Source: Candidatus Magnetobacterium casense
GTDB lineage: Bacteria > Nitrospirota > Thermodesulfovibrionia > Thermodesulfovibrionales > Magnetobacteriaceae
DNA: 64,000 nucleotides
Assembly (NCBI RefSeq): GCF_000714715.1
Contig: NZ_JMFO01000006.1
Coordinates: 103,172 to 167,171 of the forward strand
Reading direction: 5' to 3'
Shown: in pieces, positions 1 to 9,529 of the stretch
Layout: each line of letters opens with the position of its first letter
Numbering within the stretch: the stretch's first letter is position 1
The notes under the pieces: model-generated
Database searches by the model: none
Told to the model about the DNA's origin: nothing
What the model saw: only the letters and a program-made list of their open reading frames with translations
Program-made: the position numbers and the translations under genes

Positions 1-293
1 ATGATCTTGTAACAGGTACGATACGACACATTAAGGAGATAGACGAAATCATCGCAGTGGCATCACAACACTGGCAGTTGCAGAGGTTGGCCACGGTGGA
101 CAGAAATATCCTCAGGGCTGCCACCTACGAGCTTTTGTACAGGGATGACATCCCTGCGGCCGTTACGATTAATGAGGCCGTGGATATCGCAAAGAAGTTT
201 TCCACGGTTGATTCCTATTCCTTTATCAACGGCGTACTTGACAAAATCTCCGGAGATCGTCAAAATAAGAGAAGCGCAGATAAGAAAAACTAA
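1..293 (+). CDS. nusB: Transcription antitermination factor NusB (3' part)
   Basis: The reading frame is open from base 3, so the gene starts before the window and only the last 96 residues or so are visible. The visible part has the NusB C-terminal signature: a VDRNILR-like helix, then ELLYRDDIPAAVTINEAV, then FINGVLDKI. NusB binds boxA RNA with NusE (S10) and assists antitermination of rRNA operons. The tail is short and lysine-rich. It ends 17 bases before the metallophosphoesterase gene, so the two may be co-transcribed. A GTG at 57 lies inside the conserved domain and is not a start. Confidence 0.92.
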   Translation, partial: DLVTGTIRHIKEIDEIIAVASQHWQLQRLATVDRNILRAATYELLYRDDIPAAVTINEAVDIAKKFSTVDSYSFINGVLDKISGDRQNKRSADKKN

Positions 294-310
294 ATAGAAG
301 AGGACTACAA

Positions 311-1036
311 ATGGCATATGCAGTAATTTCTGACGTACATTCCAACCTTCATGCCCTGGAAGCGGTGCTGAAGGATATAGGTGATCGCCGCATAGATGAG
401 ATATATTTCGTGGGAGATGCCGTGGGCTATGGTCCTCAGCCAAACCTGTGCATAGACCTGCTGAAGAAAGATTGCGGGATACTCATTGCCGGCAATCATG
501 ATTGGGCAGTGCTGGAGTATATCAGTACGGAGTTCTTTAATGTTCATGCGGCTGACGCCGTCACGTATAACCGGGAAGTGATGACGGATGAGCATATGCG
601 TGACCTTGAAAGTTTTAACCTGTTGAAGTCTTCAGAGAAAAGAAACGCCCTCTTTGTTCACGCCACACCACGGGACCCGGAAAACTGGGATTATCTGTTT
701 TCGGTCAAGGATGCGGAGGTCAACTTTGAGCACTTTGAACAAAAGCTCTGCTTCATAGGACACAGCCATACCCCCGTTATCATAGAGCAGTCCCAAACAG
801 GTGAGATACTCATTCACAGGGCAAGCACAGAGATAAAGGACACCAGCAGGTATATCATAAACGATGGCAGCGTCGGTCAACCAAGAGACAGCGACCCGCG
901 TGCCTCATACGTAATCGTAAACGACTCATCCATTGAGATCGTCCGCGTGCAGTACGATATCTCAAAGACCCAAAAAGAAATGGAAGCAGCAAAGTTACCA
1001 TTCAGGTTAATAGAAAGACTGTCCTACGGGTATTGA
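311..1036 (+). CDS. Calcineurin-like metallophosphoesterase
   Basis: This 241-residue protein has the metal-binding motifs of the YfcE/Metallophos_2 group: SDVHSN near residue 7, GDAVGYGP near 36, GNHD near 61, a histidine in FVHATP near 116, and GHSHTP near 150. It also has the late NDGSVGQPRD motif typical of predicted phosphodiesterases of this group. These residues bind two metals and hydrolyse phosphodiester or phosphomonoester bonds; the substrate cannot be told from the sequence. There is no signal peptide, so it is probably cytoplasmic. The start follows an AGAGGA ribosome site (298-303). Confidence 0.88.
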   Translation: MAYAVISDVHSNLHALEAVLKDIGDRRIDEIYFVGDAVGYGPQPNLCIDLLKKDCGILIAGNHDWAVLEYISTEFFNVHAADAVTYNREVMTDEHMRDLESFNLLKSSEKRNALFVHATPRDPENWDYLFSVKDAEVNFEHFEQKLCFIGHSHTPVIIEQSQTGEILIHRASTEIKDTSRYIINDGSVGQPRDSDPRASYVIVNDSSIEIVRVQYDISKTQKEMEAAKLPFRLIERLSYGY

Positions 1037-1061
1037 GGAAAGAAAAAGGAAACATAATAAC

Positions 1062-1196
1062 TGTCTGAACCAGGATTGCACAGATTAAAAGATTTACAGG
1101 AAAAAAGACACGAAGCCTTATTAACATAATCCTGATAATCCCTGATAATCAAATCGCTCCTTACAGTCGCCAGGCCGTTAAATCGTGGTTCAGACA
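1062..1196. repeat. Miniature inverted-repeat element, copy A
   Basis: A 135-bp stretch begins TGTCTGAACCAGGATT and ends with the inverted complement of TGTCTGAACCACGATTT. Inside are AT-rich blocks such as CAGATTAAAAGATTTACAGG and a doubled CCTGATAATC. The reverse complement of 61720-61852 has the same ends and the same internal blocks in the same order. It has no coding capacity. No clear target duplication is visible. It lies in the 381-base gap between the phosphoesterase gene and atpF', which otherwise holds a GC-rich repeat and the atp promoter. Confidence 0.75.
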
Positions 1197-1228
1197 TCTT
1201 TAATGCTTAAGTCAACAGCATTACCCCT

Positions 1229-1281
1229 GAAAGGGGGCAAGCCGCCTTTTATGCCGGGGGGCGCTGACCCCTTGACCCCTT
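1229..1281 (+). repeat. GC-rich dispersed repeat, copy 1 (diverged)
   Basis: This block has a GAAAGGGGGCAAGCCGCC start and a GCTGACCCCTTGACCCC end, matching the start and tail of the clearer copies at 7238, 20323, 42179 and 47540. The centre differs. It can fold into short GC hairpins. Confidence 0.55.
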
Positions 1282-1345
1282 ATATACGCATTTTTATTAC
1301 CACTTGTTATCCACCAAAAATTTATGTACCCACCGCTTTTTTTTC

Positions 1346-1374
1346 TTGACAAGATTATTTTATTGTGGTACTAT
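1346..1374 (+). promoter_or_regulatory. Sigma70-type promoter of the atp operon
   Basis: TTGACA (1346-1351), a 17-base spacer and TACTAT (1369-1374) form a near-consensus housekeeping promoter. It lies 44 bases before the first atp start codon and no other gene lies between. Confidence 0.75.
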
Positions 1375-1417
1375 TTCATCTATTGTTTGATTTTAATACT
1401 ATGAAGTGAGGACTTAA

Positions 1418-1846
1418 ATGGTTGAGTTTACGGGTTGGTTCTTTGTGCTTCTGGCGAATTTCCTGGTATTGCTCTACGTCCTAAACGTTTTGCTGTACAG
1501 GCCAGTTATAAATATGTTGCAGGAGAGGGAGCGTGTCAAGTCCGATTCACTGGCCGAGGCCAAGGCCCTGCTGGCAAAAAAGGACGCCGCTGTCGAATCT
1601 CTGAAGAAAGACCTCGCCATCGCCCACGAACAGGCAAAAAAGGAGTTCAATAAGCTCAAGGAAGAAGGTCTCTCAATACGTAAGGAGATAGTTGACAAGG
1701 CACAGGATGAGTCCATCAAGAGGTTCTCCGGGGCCGTTAAGGAGATTGCCGCCGAAGTTGAGAAGGTCAAATCGTCGTTAAGGGTAGAAATCGCTTCTTA
1801 TGCCGATGTTATCATCGAAAGGCTAGTGTATGAACGCAAAAATTAA
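1418..1846 (+). CDS. atpF': ATP synthase F0 subunit b'
   Basis: A 142-residue peripheral-stalk subunit: one hydrophobic helix at about residues 5-27 (WFFVLLANFLVLLYVLNVLL) followed by a long charged helix rich in K, E and A that dimerises with subunit b. The RPVINMLQERE segment after the membrane helix is typical of b/b' proteins. It links F0 to the F1 head. The next gene starts inside its 3' end (17-base overlap), which implies translational coupling. A second b-type gene directly downstream supports the b/b' pair. Ribosome site GTGAGGA at 1405-1411. Confidence 0.88.
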   Translation: MVEFTGWFFVLLANFLVLLYVLNVLLYRPVINMLQERERVKSDSLAEAKALLAKKDAAVESLKKDLAIAHEQAKKEFNKLKEEGLSIRKEIVDKAQDESIKRFSGAVKEIAAEVEKVKSSLRVEIASYADVIIERLVYERKN

Positions 1847-2435
1847 GATAGCTCTATTGTTTGTTGTAACAATCGTGGCAACGTGTGGTCTTGCCTATGC
1901 GTCAGAGTTGGCAGGTGATGCACCGGCGGCAGGACATGGGGAGGGGCACGGCTCATCGCTGGTGCAGTGGTTCTGGCTCGTGGTCAATTTTGCAATCTTT
2001 GCCTCGGTGCTGTTCTACTTCCTCAGAAAACCGGCAGCCGTCTTTTTCCGGCAACGGACGGAAATGATCGAGGCAAGTCTCAATGAGGCAAAAGAGGCCA
2101 GGAGTATCGCAGAAAATGCCCTCAAGGAAATCGACGAAAACCTCCGCCTAAAGGACGACGAAATAGCACGGATCATCAAGTCGGCACGGGAACTGGGTGA
2201 GGCCGAAAAGGATCGCTTGATCAGTAGCGGCAAGGAGTTCGCCGAAAAACTCATCGAGCTGACCGAAAACAACATAGCCGACGAACTCAAACGTGCCAGG
2301 GAAGACCTCAGAGAGATGGCCGTAGAACAAGCCGTTGAGCTGGCAGAGAGGCGGATGAGAGAAAAGATGAGCGACGCAGCAATCCAGGCCGGTTTGGTTG
2401 ATGGCGCAATAGAAAAGATTGGGGCAAAAAATTGA
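1830..2435 (+). CDS. atpF: ATP synthase F0 subunit b
   Basis: A 201-residue b subunit. It has an N-terminal hydrophobic stretch ending in YASELAG (residues 1-25, signal-peptide-like), a short His/Gly linker, the true membrane helix at about 44-64 (VQWFWLVVNFAIFASVLFYF) and a long charged coiled helix. The b family often has only one membrane segment; an extra signal-like segment is seen in some deltaproteobacterial and Nitrospirota proteins. It overlaps atpF' at its start and atpH at its end (ATTGA). Confidence 0.88.
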   Translation: MNAKIKIALLFVVTIVATCGLAYASELAGDAPAAGHGEGHGSSLVQWFWLVVNFAIFASVLFYFLRKPAAVFFRQRTEMIEASLNEAKEARSIAENALKEIDENLRLKDDEIARIIKSARELGEAEKDRLISSGKEFAEKLIELTENNIADELKRAREDLREMAVEQAVELAERRMREKMSDAAIQAGLVDGAIEKIGAKN

Positions 2436-2974
2436 AAAAGCACAGTAAGGTAGCCAAAAGATACGCTCAAACCCTCTTTAGCTCTCTAAGCATAGACGAC
2501 ATAGAAAAGTTAATACTGGAGCTTTCCCTCGTTAATAAGTTGATAGAACAGGATAAGTCCCTGCGGGCAGTCTTCTGTAGCCCGATGTTCTTTGAAAAAG
2601 ACCAACTCGATGCCATTGACCTCATAGCAGGGGAACTAAAACTCACAAAACTGTGCAAGGGCTTTGTCCTTAACGTCATAAAGAAAAAGGACATCGATAA
2701 GATATCCGATATACTGGCCGTGTTGACACGGTTCTATCTCTCCGCAAAGAACATGGTGCGGGCAGTGGTCATAGCGTCGGCAAGGCTGGATGAGCAAAGA
2801 CACAAGCGTTTACGTGATTCACTCCGTACCCGGTTGAACAAGGAAGTTGAAATAGAGTATGTCATAGACCCGTCGATCATTGGCGGGATCGTCGTAAAGG
2901 CCGGAGGCTATGTGTTTGACGTGAGTCTTAAGGGTCAACTGGCAAAATTAAGAGAAGCACTATTAAAGGGGTGA
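2432..2974 (+). CDS. atpH: ATP synthase F1 subunit delta
   Basis: A 180-residue protein of normal delta length. The KRYAQTLF start and the [27 protein letters not shown] end are the two conserved parts of the OSCP/delta family. It sits on top of F1 and binds the b stalk. The likely start is TTG at 2432, which overlaps the TGA of atpF; no better start lies nearby. Confidence 0.92.
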   Translation: MKKHSKVAKRYAQTLFSSLSIDDIEKLILELSLVNKLIEQDKSLRAVFCSPMFFEKDQLDAIDLIAGELKLTKLCKGFVLNVIKKKDIDKISDILAVLTRFYLSAKNMVRAVVIASARLDEQRHKRLRDSLRTRLNKEVEIEYVIDPSIIGGIVVKAGGYVFDVSLKGQLAKLREALLKG

Positions 2975-2978
2975 TGAT

Positions 2979-4493
2979 ATGGAAATAAAAGTGACAGAGA
3001 TAAGCGCACAGATCAAGAAAAGTATATACGGATTTGAGGAGAAAATAGACGTAAGTGAGATAGGCACCGTTCTGAGTGTTGGCGATGGTATTGCCAGGGT
3101 GTATGGGCTTGATAAGGCTATGTCAAGCGAGCTTCTCCAATTCCCTAACGACGTCTATGGCATGGCGTTAAACCTTGAAGATGAGACAATAGGCTCCGTT
3201 CTCTTTGGAGAGTCACAGCTCGTACACGAGGGAGATATAGTAAAACGCACGGGCAGGATCATGGACGTCCCTGTCGGAGAGGCATTGTTGGGAAGAATCG
3301 TCAATGCCATAGGGCAACCGATAGACGGCAAGGGTCCCATCGACACCAAAGAAAGAAGAATGGTGGATATCATAGCCCCCGGTATAGTTGACAGGCAGTC
3401 GGTGCATGAACCGATGCAGACCGGGATCAAGGCCGTTGACGCTATGGTCCCCATAGGTAGGGGGCAGAGAGAGTTGATAATTGGCGACCGTCAGACCGGT
3501 AAGACGGCCATCGCCGTTGACGCTATCATAAATCAAAAACACACCGATGTCTTTTGCATATACGTGGCCATTGGACAGAAGATGTCTAACGTGGTGCGCG
3601 TGGCCAAGACCCTCGAGGAGCACGGCGCCCTCAAACACACAACCATCGTGTGTGCAAGCGCCAGCGAACCGGCCTCGTTGCAATACATAGCGCCCTACAG
3701 CGGTTGCGCAATGGGTGAGTACTTCAGGGACTCCGGCAGACATGCCCTGATCATATATGACGACCTCAGTAAACAGGCCGCAGCCTACAGACAGTTGTCG
3801 CTGCTGCTGAGACGCCCCCCCGGACGTGAGGCATACCCCGGAGACGTGTTCTTTCTGCACTCAAGGCTGCTTGAGAGGGCGGCAAAGCTCTCCGATGCCC
3901 TGGGAAAGGGGTCATTGACCGCACTGCCGATCATCGAAACCCAGGCCGGAGACGTCTCGGCATACATCCCAACCAACGTTATATCCATAACGGACGGACA
4001 GATTTACCTTGAGCCGGACCTGTTCTATGCCGGCATCAGACCGGCCATCAACGTCGGACTGTCGGTCAGTCGTGTTGGAAGCGCCGCCCAGACAAAGGCC
4101 ATGAAACAGGTAGCAGGTACCCTGAGGCTTGACCTGGCACAGTACAGAGAGTTGGCCGCATTTGCACAGTTCGGCACAGACCTCGATAAGGCAACCCTCG
4201 CGCAGATAGAACGTGGCAAGAGAATGGTCGAACTCCTCAAGCAACTGCAGTACATGCCCATGCCCTTTGAGGAACAGGTGGCAGTGCTCTTTGCGGCAAC
4301 CGAAGGATTCCTCGATGCGTTGCCCGTTGAAAAGATAAGGGAATTCGAACCCGCCTTCTTACACCATATGAGGAAAAATAAGGCAGACCTGTTAAAACTC
4401 ATAGTCGAAAAGAAGGCCATAACCGACGACTTTAAACCCGCTCTTTCGGAGGCCGTCAAAGAGTTTATGAAGACCTTCACAAGCGTAGAGTAG
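2979..4493 (+). CDS. atpA: ATP synthase F1 subunit alpha
   Basis: A 504-residue alpha subunit, full length. The P-loop GDRQTGKT is at residues 169-176. The family signature [17 protein letters not shown] lies near residue 352 and the catalytic arginine lies within it. It carries the non-catalytic nucleotide sites of F1. The start is ATG 2979, preceded by GGGGTGATGAT, four bases after atpH. Confidence 0.98.
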   Translation: MEIKVTEISAQIKKSIYGFEEKIDVSEIGTVLSVGDGIARVYGLDKAMSSELLQFPNDVYGMALNLEDETIGSVLFGESQLVHEGDIVKRTGRIMDVPVGEALLGRIVNAIGQPIDGKGPIDTKERRMVDIIAPGIVDRQSVHEPMQTGIKAVDAMVPIGRGQRELIIGDRQTGKTAIAVDAIINQKHTDVFCIYVAIGQKMSNVVRVAKTLEEHGALKHTTIVCASASEPASLQYIAPYSGCAMGEYFRDSGRHALIIYDDLSKQAAAYRQLSLLLRRPPGREAYPGDVFFLHSRLLERAAKLSDALGKGSLTALPIIETQAGDVSAYIPTNVISITDGQIYLEPDLFYAGIRPAINVGLSVSRVGSAAQTKAMKQVAGTLRLDLAQYRELAAFAQFGTDLDKATLAQIERGKRMVELLKQLQYMPMPFEEQVAVLFAATEGFLDALPVEKIREFEPAFLHHMRKNKADLLKLIVEKKAITDDFKPALSEAVKEFMKTFTSVE

Positions 4494-4500
4494 TATATAA

Positions 4501-5433
4501 ATGCCAAGTCTCAGAGACATAAGAAAACGCATAACATCAATAAAAAGCACCGGTAAGATCACACGGGCGATGCAAATGGTCTCCGCCGCAAAACTCAGGC
4601 GGGCACAGAGCAACGTCCTGATGGCCAGACCATATTCCAACAGCCTGAATTCTCTGATTATGAGCCTCTCTGCCGGCGTTGACGACAAGGAAAGCTATCC
4701 GCTGTTGTCGGTACGACCAATCCAACGGGTAGAGGTCCTGGTACTGACCAGCGACAAGGGGTTGTGTGGAGCGTTTAACACCAACATCCTCAAGGATACA
4801 CAGCGACTACTGGCCGACCTCAAACGACAGGGAGTGGAGGTCAACCTCACCACAATCGGAAAGAAGGCAAAGGAATTCTTTCATCGCATGGGAGTGCCAG
4901 TGAGAAAGTCGGTCGTCGATTTCTATAAAACCTTTACGTATGAGCAAGTTCAAGGCATAGCCAACGAAATAATTATCTCCTACACGGGAGAACGCCCCGA
5001 AGACAAACCGGAAGACAGGATAGACGAGTTTATCATCGTCTACAATGAGTTCAAGTCCACGCTCGTGCAGACGGTCAAGCGTATGCGACTGTTGCCCATC
5101 GAGCAATTACCGGGTGAACAGACAAAGAAGTCGGAGGCCCATGGTCATACGGATATCCCCACAGATCAGATCAAGTTTCTGTTTGAACCCTCGGAGTTGG
5201 AGATCATAAACGGCCTGCTGCCCAAGTACGTAGAAAACCGAATCTATCTGGCAATCCTTGAATCACAGGTATCGGAAGAGGCCGCCCGGATGGTAGCAAT
5301 GGAAAATGCCACACAAAACGTCAAAGAGATGCTGGAACAACTCACGCTACAGTACAACAAGGCCAGACAGGCATCCATTACCAACGAACTCCTCGACATT
5401 GTAGGCGGAGCCTCTGCTATTACAAGCAGTTGA
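4501..5433 (+). CDS. atpG: ATP synthase F1 subunit gamma
   Basis: The central rotor shaft. The N-terminal helix (RDIRKRITSIKSTGKITRAMQMVSAAKLRRAQ) and the C-terminal helix ending in RQASITNELLDIVGGASAI are both conserved. At 310 residues it is about 20 longer than usual; the extra length is in the loop around residues 205-225 (EQTKKSEAHGHTD). It lies seven bases after atpA. Confidence 0.96.
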   Translation: MPSLRDIRKRITSIKSTGKITRAMQMVSAAKLRRAQSNVLMARPYSNSLNSLIMSLSAGVDDKESYPLLSVRPIQRVEVLVLTSDKGLCGAFNTNILKDTQRLLADLKRQGVEVNLTTIGKKAKEFFHRMGVPVRKSVVDFYKTFTYEQVQGIANEIIISYTGERPEDKPEDRIDEFIIVYNEFKSTLVQTVKRMRLLPIEQLPGEQTKKSEAHGHTDIPTDQIKFLFEPSELEIINGLLPKYVENRIYLAILESQVSEEAARMVAMENATQNVKEMLEQLTLQYNKARQASITNELLDIVGGASAITSS

Positions 5434-5455
5434 CAAGTGGCCTGTATTATTTTGA

Positions 5456-6928
<1,473 letters not shown>

Positions 6929-6934
6929 TCCGAT

Positions 6935-7219
6935 ATGAAAGAGTCCCTGACCTTAGAGATCGTAACACCCGTTGGATTTGCCTTCACGGAGGAGGTGGAC
7001 GAGGTTGTAGCCCCCGGCACGGAAGGGCAGTTTGGAGTGTTGCCGGGACATACGAGCTTTTTGACCACCTTGGAGCCAGGCACGCTCGTGTACAAAAAAG
7101 GGGCAACCTTGGGGCGGGTAAGCGTCAAGAGTGCCTACGTCCAGGTCGTCTCTAACCACGTGCTGGTCTTGGCAGATAGCGCAGAGCTGGAAAACAGCAC
7201 CGTGGATGAAAAACACTGA
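6935..7219 (+). CDS. atpC: ATP synthase F1 subunit epsilon, short form
   Basis: A 94-residue protein with the epsilon beta-sandwich (TLEIVTPVGFAFTEEVDEVVAPG.. then GQFGVLPGHTSFLTTL). Most epsilon proteins have 130-140 residues; this one stops after the beta domain and lacks the C-terminal helical hairpin that inhibits ATP hydrolysis. Similar short forms exist in some phyla, so it may be natural. It ends 18 bases before a GC-rich repeat, which raises the chance that a 3' end was altered. Last gene of the operon; the a and c subunits are not in the window. Confidence 0.9.
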   Translation: MKESLTLEIVTPVGFAFTEEVDEVVAPGTEGQFGVLPGHTSFLTTLEPGTLVYKKGATLGRVSVKSAYVQVVSNHVLVLADSAELENSTVDEKH

Positions 7220-7237
7220 GCACCTTCAAAACAACAA

Positions 7238-7323
7238 GAAAGGGGCGATTTGTGGCCAGGGTGCCTCACCCCCTCCGCCCCCCTTCAGAACCCCCTGCAA
7301 GGGGGCCAGCCCCCTTGACCCCA
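7238..7323 (+). repeat. GC-rich dispersed hairpin repeat, copy 2
   Basis: A GAAAGGGGCG start, GGGTGCCTCACCCCCTCCG, a CCCCTGCAAGGGG hairpin and the CCCCCTTGACCCCA tail define this family. The copy at 47540-47628 is almost the same. It lies just after atpC and may act as the operon's transcription end, but it has no classical T-run. Confidence 0.8.
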
Positions 7324-7401
7324 TTATCTCTGTTTCACAATGCATGCTTATATACCCAGGATTTCTATTGTGTACATGAAAAATTACGATAGGAGTTTAT
7401 A

Positions 7402-7509
7402 ATGGCCGTTTTACATGAAAATATGAAGGAAAGAATGAAATTTCTTCATCACGAGGATGGTTTAGATGTCTATTTGGATTTAAGAACTGGTGAAAAAAAA
7501 TATTGGTAG
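7402..7509 (+). CDS. Small ORF of unknown function, possible frameshift
   Basis: A 35-residue ORF with a good ribosome site (AGGAG 7391-7395). The predicted peptide has MKERMKFLHHEDGLDVYLD and ends GEKKYW. It contains a run of eight A (7493-7500) just before the stop. If one A is read twice, the frame continues to 7568 and adds the charged tail ILVEHLRNETQVIGKKRKR. That tail looks coding, so the gene may be frameshifted or use slippage. I do not recognise a family. Confidence 0.4.
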   Translation: MAVLHENMKERMKFLHHEDGLDVYLDLRTGEKKYW

Positions 7510-7578
7510 AACACCTTAGAAATGAAACTCAAGTAATTGGCAAAAAAAGAAAAAGGATTCTGATATAGAATTTTACAT

Positions 7579-7608
7579 TTGCTTTGCTCTATTCATATGT
7601 TTTATACT
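7579..7608 (+). promoter_or_regulatory. Possible promoter before the toxin-antitoxin remnant
   Basis: TTGCTT (7579-7584), an 18-base spacer and TATACT (7603-7608) lie 35 bases before the antitoxin start. The -35 box is weak. Confidence 0.3.
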
Positions 7609-7643
7609 AAAAACGTATTTTACTATGTTGCAGGAATAGACCT

Positions 7644-7967
7644 ATGAACGAGCCTAAAACCACCGTTGGGAAAATCAACAGGGGTTTCCAAGTTACTATC
7701 CCCAGGGAACTCCGGGAGTTGTTTGGTCTTAAGATTGGAGACTTGGTTGAGTTTGAACGGAAAGAGTGATGCGTGATAATCCGGCATGTTGAAGTCAAGC
7801 GGAAGGCATTGGTAGAACAATTAAGACAGATGTTGGATAACCAACCGGAGAATGAGTTTAGCAGTCTTTCAGAGGAAGAAGTCATGGCAATTGCCAATAA
7901 GGAGATTAGAAAGACCAGAGAGGAGCGAAGAAGGAAACAAGCTACTAAAACAGAAGAAACATCATAA
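7644..7967 (+). pseudogene. AbrB/MazE-type antitoxin with in-frame TGA
   Basis: Residues 1-41 form a SpoVT-AbrB DNA-binding fold (TTVGKINRGFQVTIPRELRE, then GLKIGDLVEFE). A TGA at 7767-7769 stops the frame. The same frame then continues without interruption to 7967 with VIIRHVEVKRKALVEQL and a charged C-terminal arm that would bind the toxin. So the gene differs from an intact antitoxin by one nonsense codon. A GTG at 7773 could restart translation of the arm alone. It precedes a PIN gene by eight bases, the usual order of such modules. Confidence 0.7.
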
Positions 7968-7975
7968 ATCAATCT

Positions 7976-8365
7976 ATGAAAGTTGTAATTGATTGTAATG
8001 TTTTTATATCCGCAGCGTTAAATAGAGGAACTTGCCGAGATGTAATAGAGAAAGTAATTGAAAGACATACTATTTATTTTTTTCAAAAAATCATTGAGGA
8101 ATATCTGGAAGTAGCATATAGGCCGCAATTCCAAAAAGTTAAGACATTTGATGTAATTTGGCAGTACCTAAAACAAGCTGCCATACTAATAGAACCAGTA
8201 CAACAATCCTTTAATCTGATAGATTTAGACGATTAAGTTTACCTTGCCACGGCGCTAGCAGCTAAAGCTGATGTGTTGCTTACCGGTAGCAGAAAACATT
8301 TCCCTTTCTCTCAGTATGAAGGTATTTTTATATTAAGCCCGGTTGAGTTTTTGAAGTCGTCTTAA
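7976..8365 (+). pseudogene. PIN-domain toxin with in-frame TAA
   Basis: The N-terminal VIDCNVFISAALNRGTCRDVI matches the COG1569 type of PIN ribonuclease, with the first acidic residue at position 5. After DLDD a TAA at 8234-8236 stops the frame. The same frame continues with YLATALAAKADVLLTGSRKHF, the second half of the active site (where LLTGD is usual, here LLTGS), and ends at 8363-8365. The stop removes the C-terminal catalytic acids, so the toxin should be dead. It has the same kind of single-codon lesion as its antitoxin partner. Confidence 0.72.
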
Positions 8366-8423
8366 TATGAATGTGTAAAAAATGCCTTAATTTAAGCACT
8401 CACGGTTAATATTGGTGCTACCC

Positions 8424-8452
8424 TTGACAATAATAGTACAATCTATTAGTAT
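8424..8452 (+). promoter_or_regulatory. Sigma70-type promoter of the restriction-modification genes
   Basis: TTGACA (8424-8429), 17-base spacer, TAGTAT (8447-8452). The 270-base gap from 8366 to 8635 holds this promoter and a transposase-like 5' remnant but no other gene. Confidence 0.6.
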
Positions 8453-8635
8453 AAGTACATGGGCATAAATGTTTATAAATAATTTAGGATTGAGCAAGGG
8501 GGTTGCTTTGTGCCACAGACTACCCTTGAAAAGACCTGAGAGCCTTTACAACAGGGGTTATCATTGTCTTGAATACGGCATGGTGAAGCAAGGGAGGCGG
8601 ATATAAGCAAGTCCACCATCAGTAGTTTCCAGTTA

Positions 8636-9529
8636 TTGGAACTGTTTCCCGACGAAGAAGCAGCGCAGAAGTATGCCGTAGTAGAAGCTCAACAAACTAC
8701 ACTACGACTTATCAAAGGCGATAGTGCAAAGGTATTGCGAACGCTTCCCGCTGACAGCGCAGACTTGATCGTGACTTCTCCACCGTATGCGAATCAGCGT
8801 AAAAGCACCTATGGGGGGATTGATGCAGACCGCTATGTGGAATGGTTTATGCCAATAGCCGACGGATTACAGGGCGTTTTGAAACCTACAGGTTCATTCA
8901 TCTTGAATATTAAGGAATGTGTAGTCGATGGGGAACGTCACACCTATGTAATGGAATTAATAATTGAAATGCGTAAGCGCGGTTGGCTTTGGACGGAGGA
9001 ATACATCTGGCACAAGCGTAATTGTTATCCGGGTAAATGGCCTAACCGCTTTAGGGATGCCTGGGAACGTTGTCTGCACTTTACGAAGCAAAAGAGATTC
9101 TCCATGTATCAAGAATCGGTAATGGTTCCAATGGGGGACTGGAAAAATTCACGCCTTAAGACTCTAAGCGAAACCGACCGTATACGCGATAAGTCAAAAG
9201 TTGGGAGCGGTTTTGGAAAGAAGATTGAAAACTGGGTTGGCCGTGATATGGCTTATCCAACTAACGTATTACACTTGGCTACGGAGTGCGGAAATAAGAA
9301 CCATAGTGCCGCTTTTCCTGAGGGACTGCCGGAATGGTTTATAAGGTTATTCACTAAACCTGGTGACATGGTACTTGATCCGTTCTCCGGTTCCGGCACA
9401 ACAATGCGTGTTGCCCGCAATCTTAAACGCAACTCTATTGGCGTTGAAATATCGGATGAATATTGCGAATTGACGGCAGCGGAATTGGGACTTAAGAAAC
9501 TTGACAACGATATTTATGATGCCGCTTAA
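8636..9529 (+). CDS. Site-specific DNA methyltransferase (N4/N6 class)
   Basis: A 297-residue amino-methyltransferase. Catalytic motif IV TSPPYA is near residue 44 and comes before the SAM-binding motif DPFSGSGTT near residue 245, the beta-type order. The TSPPY form is common in N4-cytosine enzymes, but adenine cannot be excluded. The restriction enzyme gene overlaps its end. The start is unclear: the frame is open upstream, and a strong GGGAGG site (8592-8597) stands five bases before an ATA at 8603 that would give SKSTISSFQLLELFPDEEAA, a match to IS1595-type transposase N-termini. The coordinates use the TTG at 8636. Confidence 0.88.
   Translation: MELFPDEEAAQKYAVVEAQQTTLRLIKGDSAKVLRTLPADSADLIVTSPPYANQRKSTYGGIDADRYVEWFMPIADGLQGVLKPTGSFILNIKECVVDGERHTYVMELIIEMRKRGWLWTEEYIWHKRNCYPGKWPNRFRDAWERCLHFTKQKRFSMYQESVMVPMGDWKNSRLKTLSETDRIRDKSKVGSGFGKKIENWVGRDMAYPTNVLHLATECGNKNHSAAFPEGLPEWFIRLFTKPGDMVLDPFSGSGTTMRVARNLKRNSIGVEISDEYCELTAAELGLKKLDNDIYDAA

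Noticed and set aside
3213..3860. Minus-strand frame of 215 codons inside atpA
   Set aside because: atpA is unmistakable on the other strand; the frame is a shadow.
7767..7769. Selenocysteine at the TGA in the antitoxin
   Set aside because: The family has no redox residue here, no SECIS-like hairpin was seen, and the neighbour has a TAA lesion of the same kind.
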